Assembly: GCF_006782915.1 (NCBI RefSeq)
Contig: NZ_VCNP01000010.1
Span: 62,001-126,000 of the forward strand
Direction of reading: 5' to 3'
From: Streptomyces calvus
GTDB taxonomy: Bacteria; Actinomycetota; Actinomycetes; Streptomycetales; Streptomycetaceae
DNA length: 64,000 nucleotides
Shown here piece after piece: positions 1-8,779 of the stretch (its first letter is position 1; each line of letters opens with the position of its first letter). The notes beneath the pieces were generated by a model. That model made no database searches. It was not told where the DNA came from and worked only from the letters and a program-made list of their open reading frames with translations. The position numbers and the translations under genes are program-made.

Positions 1-242
1 AACAGGCACGAGATCACACCGGGACCGCTGCCCGCGTCCACGACCAGGCCCGGCTCGGTCACCTCCTTCGCCAGCCATCCCAGGGCCCGCTCGTACAGCG
101 GGGTGAACAGTTCCGCCTCCGCTTCGAGCAGGGGTGCCATCTCGGCCCAGTCGATGTCGCCGTGGTCGTGGCCGTGCGTGTGCCCGTGCCCGTGCCCGTG
201 CTCGTGGTGTTCGTGGTCGTGTGGTTCGTGGTCGTGCGCCAT
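1..242 (-). CDS. SAM-dependent methyltransferase with His-rich N-terminus (partial, C-terminus outside window)
   Basis: Only the first 80 codons are visible. The ATG ends at 242 and GGAGAGG lies about 9 nt upstream. Residues 2-28 form a His/Gly/Asp tract (HDHEPHDHEHHEHGHGHGH and onward) that looks like a metal-binding tail. The sequence then turns into a methyltransferase-like region ending in VVDAGSGPGVIS, which matches the glycine-rich SAM-binding motif I of class I methyltransferases. The His tract may bind Zn or Ni or buffer metal; this is inferred from composition only. Substrate unknown. It lies downstream of the GH6 gene on the same strand but is separated from it by a very strong hairpin, so it probably has its own promoter. 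Confidence 0.75.
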   Translation of the reverse strand, partial: MAHDHEPHDHEHHEHGHGHGHTHGHDHGDIDWAEMAPLLEAEAELFTPLYERALGWLAKEVTEPGLVVDAGSGPGVISCL

Positions 243-341
243 GGGATCAGCCTCTCCGCTCGGATGCCGTCAGGGTGCGACGACGCACCGCACGGACGCA
301 AACGAAGTTGCCGCTCCCGCAAAAAGGATGCCGAGGAGAAA

Positions 342-387
342 GTGTTCCGCCGGGTCGGGGCCGGCCGGCCCCGACCCGGCGGAACAC
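342..387. terminator. 46-bp perfect palindrome, terminator of the GH6 gene
   Basis: Positions 342-364 and 365-387 are exact reverse complements (23-bp arms, no unpaired loop in DNA). It begins 12 bases beyond the stop codon of the minus-strand cellulase and has no U-tract, as is common for streptomycete terminators. It would insulate the cellulase transcript from the methyltransferase gene. Confidence 0.8.
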
Positions 388-398
388 CGGTCAGCCCG

Positions 399-2120
399 TC
401 ACGACAGCGGCGGGTAGGCGTTCTTCATCAGCTCCTGGAACTGGGCGGAGAACCAGTGCCCGGAGATCGGGGCGTTGCCCAGCGCACCCGACATGTTGTT
501 GTCGTTGCGCGGGTTGCCGGTGTACGTCGGGTCGCACATCCGGTCGAAGCCCTTGCCCTCGTCGTTGTCGATGGGCTCGCTCGCACCGTCGGACTCACCC
601 GGGGGCTTCATCCAGACGTAGGCGTCGATTCCGGGCTCCGGGGAGGCCTGCGGCCGCTCACCGAGGCCGGCCCCCGACTGGTTGCACCAGTTGCCGGTGT
701 TGAAGCGGCGGTCGTAGCGGCCGCCGTCGACGTAGGTGTCCACGCTGGTCGTGGCCCCCGGTCCGGTGGGCCGGTTCGCCCCGCCCCAGCCGTTGCGGGA
801 GGTGTCGATCAGCATGCCGATCCCCGAGTCGAAGCCGAGCGAGACCAGCTTCTGGCGCAGGGCCTGGGCGTACGACAGCTCGTCGACGTAGCGGTTCCAG
901 CTGACCCACTTCGACTCGCGCACCGACTTGCCCGCCACGGTGTCGCCGATGGAGAAGTGGTCCTCCTTCAGCGCGCTGTAGTTGGCCGTGTTGGCGATGA
1001 AGCCGTGCACGTCGGCGACGGTCGCGCCCTCGGCGGTCGCGGCCTGCTTGAACATCTCGGCGGAGGCGCCGAAGTTGTCGTCCCAGCCGAGCCAGCCGTG
1101 GTGTCCGGCGTCCACGTAGTTGTAGACGTTGGGCACGTCGCCCAGCTTGTTCAGGGCGTAGCCGACGCCCTTCACGTAGTTGCCGTTGGCCTTCATGGTG
1201 TCGCAGTTGGGCGTGGCGGTGGGCCGCGGCGACACGTTGGTGACCAGGTTGGGCAGGGAGTCGATCTCGACCGTGGTGACGATCCGCAGCGAGGCGTACT
1301 TCGGGTCGGCGAGGATCTCCGCGATCGGGTCGATGTACTGGGTCTTGTAGCGGTCGATCTCCGTCGGGCCGAGCTCGCCGTTGGAGGCGAGGGCGGCGCA
1401 GTCGCGGCCCGGCAGGTTGTAGATGACGAGCTGGACGACGAGCTCGCCGGATCCCTTCTGCGTGAGCGCCTCGTCGAGGTGGTCGCGCAGGCCCATGCCG
1501 CCGTTGACGCCGTTGATGGCGGCGGTGCGGTCCAGCCAGACACCGGTGGGCTGGTTGGCGATGCGGCTGCCGCCCGGCTCGGCGGCGGCCTTCTCGGACC
1601 ACTCGGGGTTCACGTAGACCTTGGCGCCGCTGTAGGGGTTGTCGACCCGGTTGCCCGGCGCGGGCGGGTCGGTCGGGTCCGGCGGGTCGGTCGGTCCGCC
1701 GCTGTCGACGTTGCAGGTCACGCCGTCGAGGGTGAAGGTGGCGGGGACGGCGTTGGTCCCGCTGTAGGAGCCCTGGAAGCCGAAGGTGGCCGAACCTCCG
1801 GTGGACAGCGTGCCGTTGTAGGCCTCGTTGGTGGCGGTGACGTTGGCACCGGACTGGGTGACCTTGGCGTTCCAGCCGCTGGTGACCTTCTGGTTGCCGG
1901 CATAGGTCCACTTCAGCGACCAGGACGACTTGGCGGCGCTGTTGTTGGTGACCGTCACGGACGCGGTGAAGCCGGTGGCCCACTGGTTCTGCACCTTGTA
2001 GTCCACGGTGCAGGGAACTGCGGCCGCGCCGGTGTCGCCGGGGACGACGGCGAACGCCGTGCCGGAGGCACCGGCGACCAGCGCCATGGCGGCGAGGAGC
2101 GCGGTTCTGGTGCGACTCAT
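399..2120 (-). CDS. secreted GH6 cellobiohydrolase with N-terminal CBM2
   Basis: Exo-acting cellulase (glycoside hydrolase family 6) that releases cellobiose from cellulose outside the cell. The 573 residues comprise a signal peptide (about 1-34), a CBM2 cellulose-binding domain (about 36-136, with flanking Cys37 and Cys136), a Pro/Asp/Thr linker (137-158) and a GH6 barrel (about 160-573). Residues matching the GH6 active-site aspartates are D240 (NLPGRD), D287 in VEIDSLPNLVTN (general acid), D337 (YVDAGHHGWLGW) and D511 (KPPGESDG). The start at 2120 is chosen because AGGAAA lies upstream and the signal peptide begins there; a longer in-frame start at 2285 would precede the leader. It is divergent from the GH48 gene and shares a CebR-type control region with it. 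Length and order resemble Thermobifida Cel6B. Confidence 0.95.
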   Translation of the reverse strand: MSRTRTALLAAMALVAGASGTAFAVVPGDTGAAAVPCTVDYKVQNQWATGFTASVTVTNNSAAKSSWSLKWTYAGNQKVTSGWNAKVTQSGANVTATNEAYNGTLSTGGSATFGFQGSYSGTNAVPATFTLDGVTCNVDSGGPTDPPDPTDPPAPGNRVDNPYSGAKVYVNPEWSEKAAAEPGGSRIANQPTGVWLDRTAAINGVNGGMGLRDHLDEALTQKGSGELVVQLVIYNLPGRDCAALASNGELGPTEIDRYKTQYIDPIAEILADPKYASLRIVTTVEIDSLPNLVTNVSPRPTATPNCDTMKANGNYVKGVGYALNKLGDVPNVYNYVDAGHHGWLGWDDNFGASAEMFKQAATAEGATVADVHGFIANTANYSALKEDHFSIGDTVAGKSVRESKWVSWNRYVDELSYAQALRQKLVSLGFDSGIGMLIDTSRNGWGGANRPTGPGATTSVDTYVDGGRYDRRFNTGNWCNQSGAGLGERPQASPEPGIDAYVWMKPPGESDGASEPIDNDEGKGFDRMCDPTYTGNPRNDNNMSGALGNAPISGHWFSAQFQELMKNAYPPLS

Positions 2121-2413
2121 GAGTGCGGGTTTCCTATCCGTAGGGGGCTGTCCTTCAGCGGCGCGCGACGCGGTCGCACACCGTGGTGCCGTACGGGGTG
2201 GGTGTGCCGTCGTGACCCGGTCGGGACGGGTCCTCGGTGCGGTCCGGGAAGGGTCCGGGCAGCACGGAACGGCGCGGTGTCCCACGAGAGTGCGCAGACC
2301 CGCGTCAGGTGATCCACACGGACGCGGGGATGGCTAAAAGTACTGAACGCGGGGGGTGGCGCATGAAGCGACTCCTTGCAGGTCGGACGCGCCGTGACGA
2401 ACGCGTCGACTGG

Positions 2414-2427
2414 TGGAACCGCTCCCA
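2414..2427. promoter_or_regulatory. imperfect CebR/CelR operator
   Basis: TGGAACCGCTCCCA matches the CebR palindrome TGGGAGCGCTCCCA at 12 of 14 positions. It lies in the 494-bp GH6/GH48 intergenic region, 294 bp upstream of the GH6 start, and could serve the GH6 promoter. Weaker than the second site. Confidence 0.5.
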
Positions 2428-2528
2428 CTGGTGCTTTTGAAGCTAGCGCCAACCGACGGCGAAGAACAGGGGGTTGCTGACATTCCCTCAACTCCGGGCC
2501 GTCGAATCTTTTCGACTCTCCACAAGCC

Positions 2529-2557
2529 TTGACCGCTCCGGGCACCGTCCTCACTAT
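2529..2557 (+). promoter_or_regulatory. predicted promoter of the GH48 gene
   Basis: TTGACC (2529-2534), a 17-base spacer and CACTAT (2552-2557) form a sigma-70-like promoter about 58 bases before the GH48 start codon. The CebR operator begins on the last base of the -10 element, so repressor binding would block initiation. A GTCGAA/TTCGAC dyad (2501-2516) lies just upstream, role unknown. The rest of the 2121-2614 gap shows nothing further that I can identify. Confidence 0.5.
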
Positions 2558-2570
2558 GGGAGCGCTCCCA
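2557..2570. promoter_or_regulatory. perfect CebR/CelR operator
   Basis: TGGGAGCGCTCCCA is the exact 14-bp palindrome bound by the LacI-family repressors CebR (Streptomyces) and CelR (Thermobifida), which release DNA when cellobiose or cello-oligosaccharides are present. It is 45 bp upstream of the GH48 start and abuts the predicted -10 element. Cellobiose induction of the GH48 gene is therefore expected. Confidence 0.9.
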
Positions 2571-2614
2571 CTGGTTCAAGCCTTGATGACCGAGTCGCAG
2601 GAGGAACCAGCACC

Positions 2615-5530
2615 ATGCATCCCCCACCCAGGAGACGCAGAGGCGTCCGGCGGCTGTGGACGGCCGCCGCGGCGGCGCTCGCGCTCCCGCTGACGATGCT
2701 CTCGACCGGCTCGACTCCCGCCCAGGCGGCGGCTGTCCAGTGCAGTGTCGACTACCGCACCAACGACTGGGGTTCCGGCTTCACCGCGGACCTGACGGTC
2801 ACCAACCGCGGTACGGACGCGGTCGACGGCTGGACCCTGACCTACGACTACGCGGGCAACCAGAAGCTCGTGAACGGCTGGAACGGCAGCTGGTCGCAGT
2901 CCGGGAAGACCGTGACCGTGAAGAACGCCGGACACAACGCCAAGATCGCCGCCGGCGGCGCCGTCACGACCGGCGCCCAGTTCTCCTACAGCGGCAGCAA
3001 CGCCGCTCCCACGTCCTTCGCGATCAACGGCACTCCCTGCAACGGGGCCCACCAGCCGCCGATCACGGTGCTGACCAGCCCGCAGGCCGGCGCCGTCTAC
3101 ACGCAGGGCGAGACGGTTCCGCTCGCGGCCACCGCGGCGGCGGCCGACGACGCCACGATCACCAAGGTGGAGTTCTACGACGACACCGAACTGCTGGGCT
3201 CGGACAGCAGCGCGCCGTTCACGCTCTCCGTCGCCGGCTTGACCGTGGGCAGTCATTCGCTGGTGGCCAAGGCGTACGACAGCATGAACGCCTCCGCCAG
3301 CTCCACCCCGGTCGGCATCACCGTCGCCTCGGGCCCCGCCGTGGTGGCCACGCCGTCCCAGCTCGGCGTGAAGTCCGGTGAGTCGGGCACGTTCGAGGTG
3401 AAGCTGTCCAAGCAGCCGAGCGCCAACGTGACCGTCACGACGACCCGCGCGAGCGGCAACTCCGGGCTGTCGGTCTCCGCCGGCGCCTCGCTGACCTTCA
3501 CGCCCTCGAACTGGAACACCGCGCAGAAGGTGACGGTCGCCGCCGACTCGTCCGGCACCGGATCCGCCGTCTTCGAGTCCTCGGCACCGGGCCACGCCAA
3601 GGCGGCGGTCACGGTGACCCAGCTGGGGGCGACGAAGGCCTACGACGCGCGGTTCCTGGACCTGTACGGCAAGATCACCGACCCGGCGAACGGCTACTTC
3701 TCGCCCGAGGGCATCCCGTACCACTCGGTGGAGACGCTGATCGTCGAGGCTCCGGACCACGGTCACGAGACCACCTCGGAGGCGTACAGCTACCTGCTGT
3801 GGCTCCAGGCGATGTACGGCAAGGTCACCGGTGACTGGTCGAAGTTCAACGGCGCCTGGGAGATCATGGAGAAGTACATGATCCCCACGCACGCCGACCA
3901 GCCGACCAACTCCTTCTACAACGCCTCGAAGCCGGCGACGTACGCGCCCGAGCACGACACTCCGAACGAGTACCCCTCCGCGCTCGACTCGGGCGTCTCG
4001 GTCGGCCCCGACCCGATCGCGGGCGAGCTGAAGTCCGCCTACGGCACGGACGACGTCTACGGCATGCACTGGATCCAGGACGTCGACAACGTCTACGGCT
4101 ACGGCAACTCGCCGGGCAAGTGCGAGGCGGGCCCGGCGGACACCGGACCGTCGTACATCAACACCTTCCAGCGCGGCCCGCAGGAGTCGGTGTGGGAGAC
4201 CGTCCCGCAGCCCACCTGCGACGCCTTCAAGTACGGTGGGCGGAACGGCTACCTGGACCTGTTCACCAAGGACGCGTCCTACGCCAAGCAGTGGAAGTTC
4301 ACCAACGCCCCGGACGCCGACGCGCGCGCCGTGCAGGCCGCGTACTGGGCCGACCTGTGGGCCAAGGAACAGGGCAAGGGCTCCGACGTCTCCGCGACCG
4401 TCGCCAAGGCCGCGAAGATGGGTGACTACCTGCGCTACGCGATGTTCGACAAGTACTTCAAGAAGATCGGCAACTGCACCAGCCCGTCCTGCCCGGCCGG
4501 CACCGGCAAGGACGCCTCGCACTACCTGCTGTCCTGGTACTACGCCTGGGGCGGTGCCACCGACACCTCGGCGGGCTGGGCCTGGCGCATCGGCTCCAGC
4601 CACGCCCACGGCGGCTACCAGAACCCGCTCGCCGCGTACGCGCTGAGCAACTACGCGCCGCTGAAGCCGAAGTCGGCGACGGGCGCGGACGACTGGTCCA
4701 AGTCGCTGCAGCGGCAGCTGGAGTTCTACCGCTGGCTGCAGTCCGACGAGGGCGGCATCGCGGGCGGCGCGACCAACAGCTGGGCGGGCCGCTACACGGC
4801 CCCGCCGGCCGGCACGCCGACCTTCTACGGCATGCACTACGACGAGAAGCCGGTCTACCACGACCCGCCGTCGAACCAGTGGTTCGGCTTCCAGGCGTGG
4901 TCGATGGAGCGGGTCGCCGAGCTGTACCAGCAGACCGGCAACGCGCTCGCCAAGTCGGTGCTCGACAAGTGGGTCGACTGGGCGCTGTCGGAGACCACCG
5001 TCAACCCCGACGGCTCCTTCCGGATCCCGTCGACGCTGCAGTGGTCGGGCAAGCCGGACACCTGGAACCCGTCCTCGCCCGGCGCCAACAGCGGGCTGCA
5101 CGTCAGTGTCGCCGACTACACCAACGACGTCGGTGTGGCCGCGGCGTACGCCAAGACGCTGACGTACTACGCCGACCGCTCCGGTGACACCGAGGCGGCG
5201 GCCACGGCGAAGGCGCTGCTCGACGGCATGTGGGAGAACAACCAGGACGCGCTCGGCATCGCCGTCCCGGAGACCCGCGCCGACTACAACCGCTTCGACG
5301 ACCCGGTGTACGTGCCGAGCGGCTGGAGCGGCACCATGCCGAACGGCGACGCGATCAACTCGTCGTCGACCTTCGAGTCGATCCGGTCCTTCTACCAGGA
5401 CGACCCGGCCTGGTCGAAGATCGAGAGCTATCTCGCGGGCGGCGCCGCGCCGACGTTCACGTACCACCGGTTCTGGGCCCAGGCCGACATCGCCCTGGCC
5501 ATGGGCTCGTACGCGGAGCTTCTCGAATAG
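2615..5530 (+). CDS. secreted GH48 cellulase (reducing-end cellobiohydrolase) with CBM2 and Ig-like modules
   Basis: Processive exocellulase, the usual partner of GH6 enzymes. The 971 residues comprise a signal peptide ending near ...PAQAAA (40), CBM2 (about 41-142), a bacterial Ig-like module (about 147-238), a second beta-sandwich module (about 240-336) and a GH48 catalytic domain (about 340-971). In [17 protein letters not shown]389 matches the GH48 general acid; the family-typical [12 protein letters not shown] is present. The ATG at 2615 has AGGAGGAA 8 bases upstream and begins a Tat/Sec-like Arg-rich leader; an earlier in-frame ATG at 2474 would include the operator and lacks a signal peptide. 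Expression is expected to be CebR-controlled. Two hairpins follow the gene. Confidence 0.96.
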   Translation: MHPPPRRRRGVRRLWTAAAAALALPLTMLSTGSTPAQAAAVQCSVDYRTNDWGSGFTADLTVTNRGTDAVDGWTLTYDYAGNQKLVNGWNGSWSQSGKTVTVKNAGHNAKIAAGGAVTTGAQFSYSGSNAAPTSFAINGTPCNGAHQPPITVLTSPQAGAVYTQGETVPLAATAAAADDATITKVEFYDDTELLGSDSSAPFTLSVAGLTVGSHSLVAKAYDSMNASASSTPVGITVASGPAVVATPSQLGVKSGESGTFEVKLSKQPSANVTVTTTRASGNSGLSVSAGASLTFTPSNWNTAQKVTVAADSSGTGSAVFESSAPGHAKAAVTVTQLGATKAYDARFLDLYGKITDPANGYFSPEGIPYHSVETLIVEAPDHGHETTSEAYSYLLWLQAMYGKVTGDWSKFNGAWEIMEKYMIPTHADQPTNSFYNASKPATYAPEHDTPNEYPSALDSGVSVGPDPIAGELKSAYGTDDVYGMHWIQDVDNVYGYGNSPGKCEAGPADTGPSYINTFQRGPQESVWETVPQPTCDAFKYGGRNGYLDLFTKDASYAKQWKFTNAPDADARAVQAAYWADLWAKEQGKGSDVSATVAKAAKMGDYLRYAMFDKYFKKIGNCTSPSCPAGTGKDASHYLLSWYYAWGGATDTSAGWAWRIGSSHAHGGYQNPLAAYALSNYAPLKPKSATGADDWSKSLQRQLEFYRWLQSDEGGIAGGATNSWAGRYTAPPAGTPTFYGMHYDEKPVYHDPPSNQWFGFQAWSMERVAELYQQTGNALAKSVLDKWVDWALSETTVNPDGSFRIPSTLQWSGKPDTWNPSSPGANSGLHVSVADYTNDVGVAAAYAKTLTYYADRSGDTEAAATAKALLDGMWENNQDALGIAVPETRADYNRFDDPVYVPSGWSGTMPNGDAINSSSTFESIRSFYQDDPAWSKIESYLAGGAAPTFTYHRFWAQADIALAMGSYAELLE

Positions 5531-5553
5531 CCCCCGCCGACGCTCCGCGTACC

Positions 5554-5578
5554 GGCCCCGGCACCTGACGCCGGGGCC
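5554..5578 (+). terminator. hairpin downstream of the GH48 gene (first of two)
   Basis: GGCCCCGGC (5554-5562) pairs exactly with GCCGGGGCC (5570-5578) across a 7-base loop, 23 bases beyond the GH48 stop codon. No T-tract. Confidence 0.6.
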
Positions 5579-5583
5579 ACACC

Positions 5584-5624
5584 GGGCCGGGCGGCCTTCT
5601 CGCGCACGGGAGGCCGCCCGGCCC
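5584..5624 (+). terminator. 14-bp-stem hairpin between the GH48 and GH74 genes (second of two)
   Basis: Positions 5584-5597 and 5611-5624 are exact reverse complements with a 13-base loop. It ends only 47 bases before the GH74 start codon, leaving little room for a separate promoter. It may act as a partial terminator or as a 3'-end stabiliser of the GH48 message. Confidence 0.65.
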
Positions 5625-5671
5625 TCGCACGCTCCCCAGCCTCCCCTCCCCCCATGAGGAAGGAACGCACC

Positions 5672-8326
5672 GTGCGAAGAACCCGCATCCTCACCGCCGT
5701 GCTCGCGCTGGCGGCCGGTCTGCTCGCGGGCGGCCCGCCCGCCCTGGCCGCCGGCGACCGCCCGGAACCGGCCGCGGCCACCACCCTCGCCGCCGACACC
5801 TACACCTGGAAGAACGCGCGCATCGACGGTGGCGGCTTCGTGCCCGGCATCGTCTTCAACCGCAGCGAGAAGGACCTCGCCTATGCCCGCACCGACATCG
5901 GCGGCGCCTACCGGTGGCAGGAGGCGACGAAGACCTGGACCCCGCTGCTGGACTCGGTGGGCTGGGACGACTGGGGGCACACCGGTGTGGTGAGCCTCGC
6001 CTCCGACTCCGTCGACCCGGACCGGGTGTACGCGGCGGTCGGCACGTACACCAACGACTGGGACCCGGGCAACGGCGCGGTGCTGCGCTCCACCGACCGG
6101 GGCGCGACCTGGCGGAAGGCTTCGCTGCCGTTCAAGCTGGGCGGGAACATGCCGGGCCGGGGCATGGGCGAGCGCCTGGCCGTCGACCCGCACCGCAACA
6201 GCGTGCTGTACCTGGGCGCGCCCAGCGGCAAGGGCCTGTGGCGGTCGACCGACTCGGGCGCGAGCTGGTCGCAGGTGACGAACTTCCCCAACGTCGGCAA
6301 CTACGCGCAGGACCCGAGCGACACGTCCGGTTACGCCTCCGACAACCAGGGCATCGTCTGGGTCACCTTCGACGAGTCGACGGGCACGCCCGGCAGCGCG
6401 ACGAGGACGGTCTACGTCGGTGTCGCCGACAAGGACAACGCCGTGTACCGGTCCACGGACGCCGGCGCGACCTGGGAGCGGCTGGCCGGTCAGCCCACGG
6501 GCTATCTGGCCCACAAGGGCGTCCTGGACGCGGAGAACGGTTACCTGTACCTCGCGTACAGCGACACCGGCGGGCCCTACGACGGCGGCAAGGGCCGCCT
6601 GTACCGGTACGCGACGGCGACCGGCACCTGGACCGACATCAGCCCGGCCGCCGAGGCCGACACCTACTACGGCTTCAGCGGGCTGACCGTGGACCGGCAG
6701 AACCCGGGCACGGTGATGGCGACGGCGTACAGCTCCTGGTGGCCGGACACGCAGATCTTCCGCTCGAAGGACAGCGGCGGCACCTGGACCCAGGCGTGGA
6801 GCTACACCTCGTACCCGAACCGCGAGAACCGCTACACGATGGACGTGTCCTCCTCCCCCTGGCTGACCTGGGGCGCGAACCCGTCACCTCCGGAACAGAC
6901 GCCGAAGCTGGGCTGGATGACGGAGGCGCTGGAGATCGACCCGTTCGACTCCGACCGGATGATGTACGGCACGGGCGCGACGGTCTACGGCACGGAGAAC
7001 CTGACGAACTGGGACTCCGGATCGAGGTTCACCATCACCCCGATGGTGCGCGGCCTGGAGGAGACGGCCGTCAACGACCTCGTCTCCCCGCCGTCCGGCG
7101 CCCCGCTGATCAGCGCGCTCGGTGACATCGGCGGCTTCCGGCACACGGACCTGACCGAGGTGCCGTCGATGATGTTCACGCAGCCGAACTTCACCACGAC
7201 GACCAGCCTGGACTTCGCCGAGTCGAAGCCGGACACGGTGGTGCGCTCCGGCAACCTGGACTCCGGCCCGCACATCGCGTTCTCCACCGACAACGGCGCC
7301 AACTGGTTCGCGGGCACCGACCCCTCGGGCGTCAGCGGCGGCGGTACGGTCGCGGCGGCGGCCGACGGCAGCCGGTTCGTGTGGAGCCCCGAGGGCGCGG
7401 GCGTGCACTACGCGACCGGCTTCGGCACGTCGTGGTCGGCGTCGAGCGGCATCCCGGCCGGAGCGGTCGTGGAGTCCGACCGGGTCGACCCGAAGACGTT
7501 CTACGGCTTCAAGTCCGGGAAGTTCTACGTCAGTACGGACGGCGGCGCGACGTTCACGGCGTCGTCCGCGTCCGGTCTGCCCGGCGGCGACAGCGTGCGC
7601 TTCAAGGCGCTGCCCGGCGCGAAGGGCGACATCTGGCTGGCGGGCGGGGCGGGCGACGGGGCGTACGGGCTGTGGCACTCGACGGACGCGGGGGCGACGT
7701 TCACCAAGCTGCCGAACGTCCAGGAGGCCGACACCGTCGGCTTCGGCAAGGCGGCACCGGGCGCCTCGTACCAGACCCTGTTCACCAGCGCGGAGATCGA
7801 CGGCGTGCGCGGCATCTTCCGCTCCACGGACAAGGGCGCGAGCTGGACGCGGATCAACGACGACGCCCACCAGTGGGGCTGGACCGGCGCGGCGATCACC
7901 GGTGACCCGCGGGTCTACGGCCGGGTCTACGTGGCGACCAACGGCCGCGGCGTCGTCTACGGCGACACCGCGGACACCGGCGGCGGCACGGGCCCCGGCC
8001 CGGCCGGCGCCTGCCAGGTGACCTACCGGATCACCAATCAGTGGGCCGACGGTTTCCAGGCCGACGTCCGGCTCACCAACACGGGTTCGACCGGCTGGAA
8101 CGGCTGGTCCCTGACCTGGTCCTTCCCGGACGGCCAGAAGATCTCCCAGCTCTGGAACGCGTCCCACACCCAGTCGGGACCGGACGTGACGGTCCGCAAC
8201 ACCGACTGGAACGCCGCCGTGGCGGCGGGCTCCTCGGTGAGCTTCGGCTTCACGGCCGGCAGGTCGGCGGCCAACACCGGGCCCACCGCTTTCCAGTTGG
8301 GCGGGAGAACCTGCACGGTAGGTTGA
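5672..8326 (+). CDS. secreted GH74 xyloglucanase with C-terminal CBM2
   Basis: Endo-acting xyloglucan hydrolase. After a signal peptide (about 1-28) come two seven-bladed beta-propellers with many RSTDxGxTW-type blade motifs (about 40-765), a Gly/Thr linker and a CBM2 (about 781-884). D75 (ARTDIGGAYRW) and D485 (LGDIGGFRHTDL) match the two GH74 catalytic aspartates. The GTG at 5672 is preferred over the ATG at 5654 because a GAGGAAGGA ribosome-binding site overlaps the upstream ATG and is correctly spaced from the GTG. It follows GH48 on the same strand, so readthrough of the two hairpins would give a cellulose/xyloglucan operon. The CBM is C-terminal here, whereas GH6 and GH48 carry it N-terminally. 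Confidence 0.95.
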   Translation: MRRTRILTAVLALAAGLLAGGPPALAAGDRPEPAAATTLAADTYTWKNARIDGGGFVPGIVFNRSEKDLAYARTDIGGAYRWQEATKTWTPLLDSVGWDDWGHTGVVSLASDSVDPDRVYAAVGTYTNDWDPGNGAVLRSTDRGATWRKASLPFKLGGNMPGRGMGERLAVDPHRNSVLYLGAPSGKGLWRSTDSGASWSQVTNFPNVGNYAQDPSDTSGYASDNQGIVWVTFDESTGTPGSATRTVYVGVADKDNAVYRSTDAGATWERLAGQPTGYLAHKGVLDAENGYLYLAYSDTGGPYDGGKGRLYRYATATGTWTDISPAAEADTYYGFSGLTVDRQNPGTVMATAYSSWWPDTQIFRSKDSGGTWTQAWSYTSYPNRENRYTMDVSSSPWLTWGANPSPPEQTPKLGWMTEALEIDPFDSDRMMYGTGATVYGTENLTNWDSGSRFTITPMVRGLEETAVNDLVSPPSGAPLISALGDIGGFRHTDLTEVPSMMFTQPNFTTTTSLDFAESKPDTVVRSGNLDSGPHIAFSTDNGANWFAGTDPSGVSGGGTVAAAADGSRFVWSPEGAGVHYATGFGTSWSASSGIPAGAVVESDRVDPKTFYGFKSGKFYVSTDGGATFTASSASGLPGGDSVRFKALPGAKGDIWLAGGAGDGAYGLWHSTDAGATFTKLPNVQEADTVGFGKAAPGASYQTLFTSAEIDGVRGIFRSTDKGASWTRINDDAHQWGWTGAAITGDPRVYGRVYVATNGRGVVYGDTADTGGGTGPGPAGACQVTYRITNQWADGFQADVRLTNTGSTGWNGWSLTWSFPDGQKISQLWNASHTQSGPDVTVRNTDWNAAVAAGSSVSFGFTAGRSAANTGPTAFQLGGRTCTVG

Positions 8327-8338
8327 CCCCAGTGCACC

Positions 8339-8372
8339 TCGGCCCGCCCGTGCTCCGGTACGGGCGGGCCGA
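8339..8372 (+). terminator. terminator of the GH74 gene
   Basis: TCGGCCCGCCCGT (8339-8351) pairs perfectly with ACGGGCGGGCCGA (8360-8372), starting 12 bases beyond the stop codon. Confidence 0.8.
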
Positions 8373-8401
8373 AGTGGTGAGACCGCCGGAAGGACACGAC
8401 T

Positions 8402-8773
8402 GTGATCGACTTCTTGAGACCCGCCCTCGCCGTCGCGGTGCTGGCATCGGCCACCGCCTGCGGTGCGTCGTCCGAGCCGAAGACCCCGGCGGCTGCGGCG
8501 ACCGGCGCGGCCACCGCGGAGACGCGCCCTTCGGCGGACGCCACACCGGTCACCGCCACCATGCCCGATGTCATCGGCGGCAATGCCGGCCGCGCGCAGG
8601 AGCAGATGGACCCCGGACTCGAGATGGTCTTCGAGGACACGAGCGGGCGGAGCCGTCCGGTGGACGACCCCGCCGAGTGGAAGATCTGCGACTCCCGCCC
8701 CGGTCCCAACGAGCAGATCACCGCGTACCCGGTGGTCTTCGAGGTGGTGAAGGCCGCGGAGAGCTGCGCGTAG
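8402..8773 (+). CDS. small lipoprotein with one PASTA-like segment
   Basis: 123 residues, GTG start with GGAAGGA about 8 bases upstream. The N-terminus is a lipoprotein signal ending in LASATAC, with Cys20 as the predicted lipidation site, followed by an Ala/Thr/Pro linker. Residues about 52-110 contain TMPDVIGGNAGRAQEQM and then DxSGRxRP, which resembles a single PASTA repeat (MPDVxGxxxxxAxxxL). It is probably anchored on the outer face of the membrane. PASTA modules in other proteins bind peptidoglycan or beta-lactams; one copy here supports no more than a cell-envelope role. It converges on the lyase gene with a 6-base gap. Similar short Streptomyces lipoproteins are common and uncharacterised. 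Confidence 0.75.
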   Translation: MIDFLRPALAVAVLASATACGASSEPKTPAAAATGAATAETRPSADATPVTATMPDVIGGNAGRAQEQMDPGLEMVFEDTSGRSRPVDDPAEWKICDSRPGPNEQITAYPVVFEVVKAAESCA

Positions 8774-8779
8774 GCCGGG

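Noticed and set aside
162..2312. Long plus-strand open frame opposite the GH6 gene
   Set aside because: Val/Gly/Arg-rich antisense shadow typical of high-GC DNA; the minus strand encodes a clear GH6 enzyme.
2576..6514. 1312-codon minus-strand open frame opposite the GH48 and GH74 genes
   Set aside because: Spans two recognised plus-strand enzymes and their terminators; composition is antisense-like.
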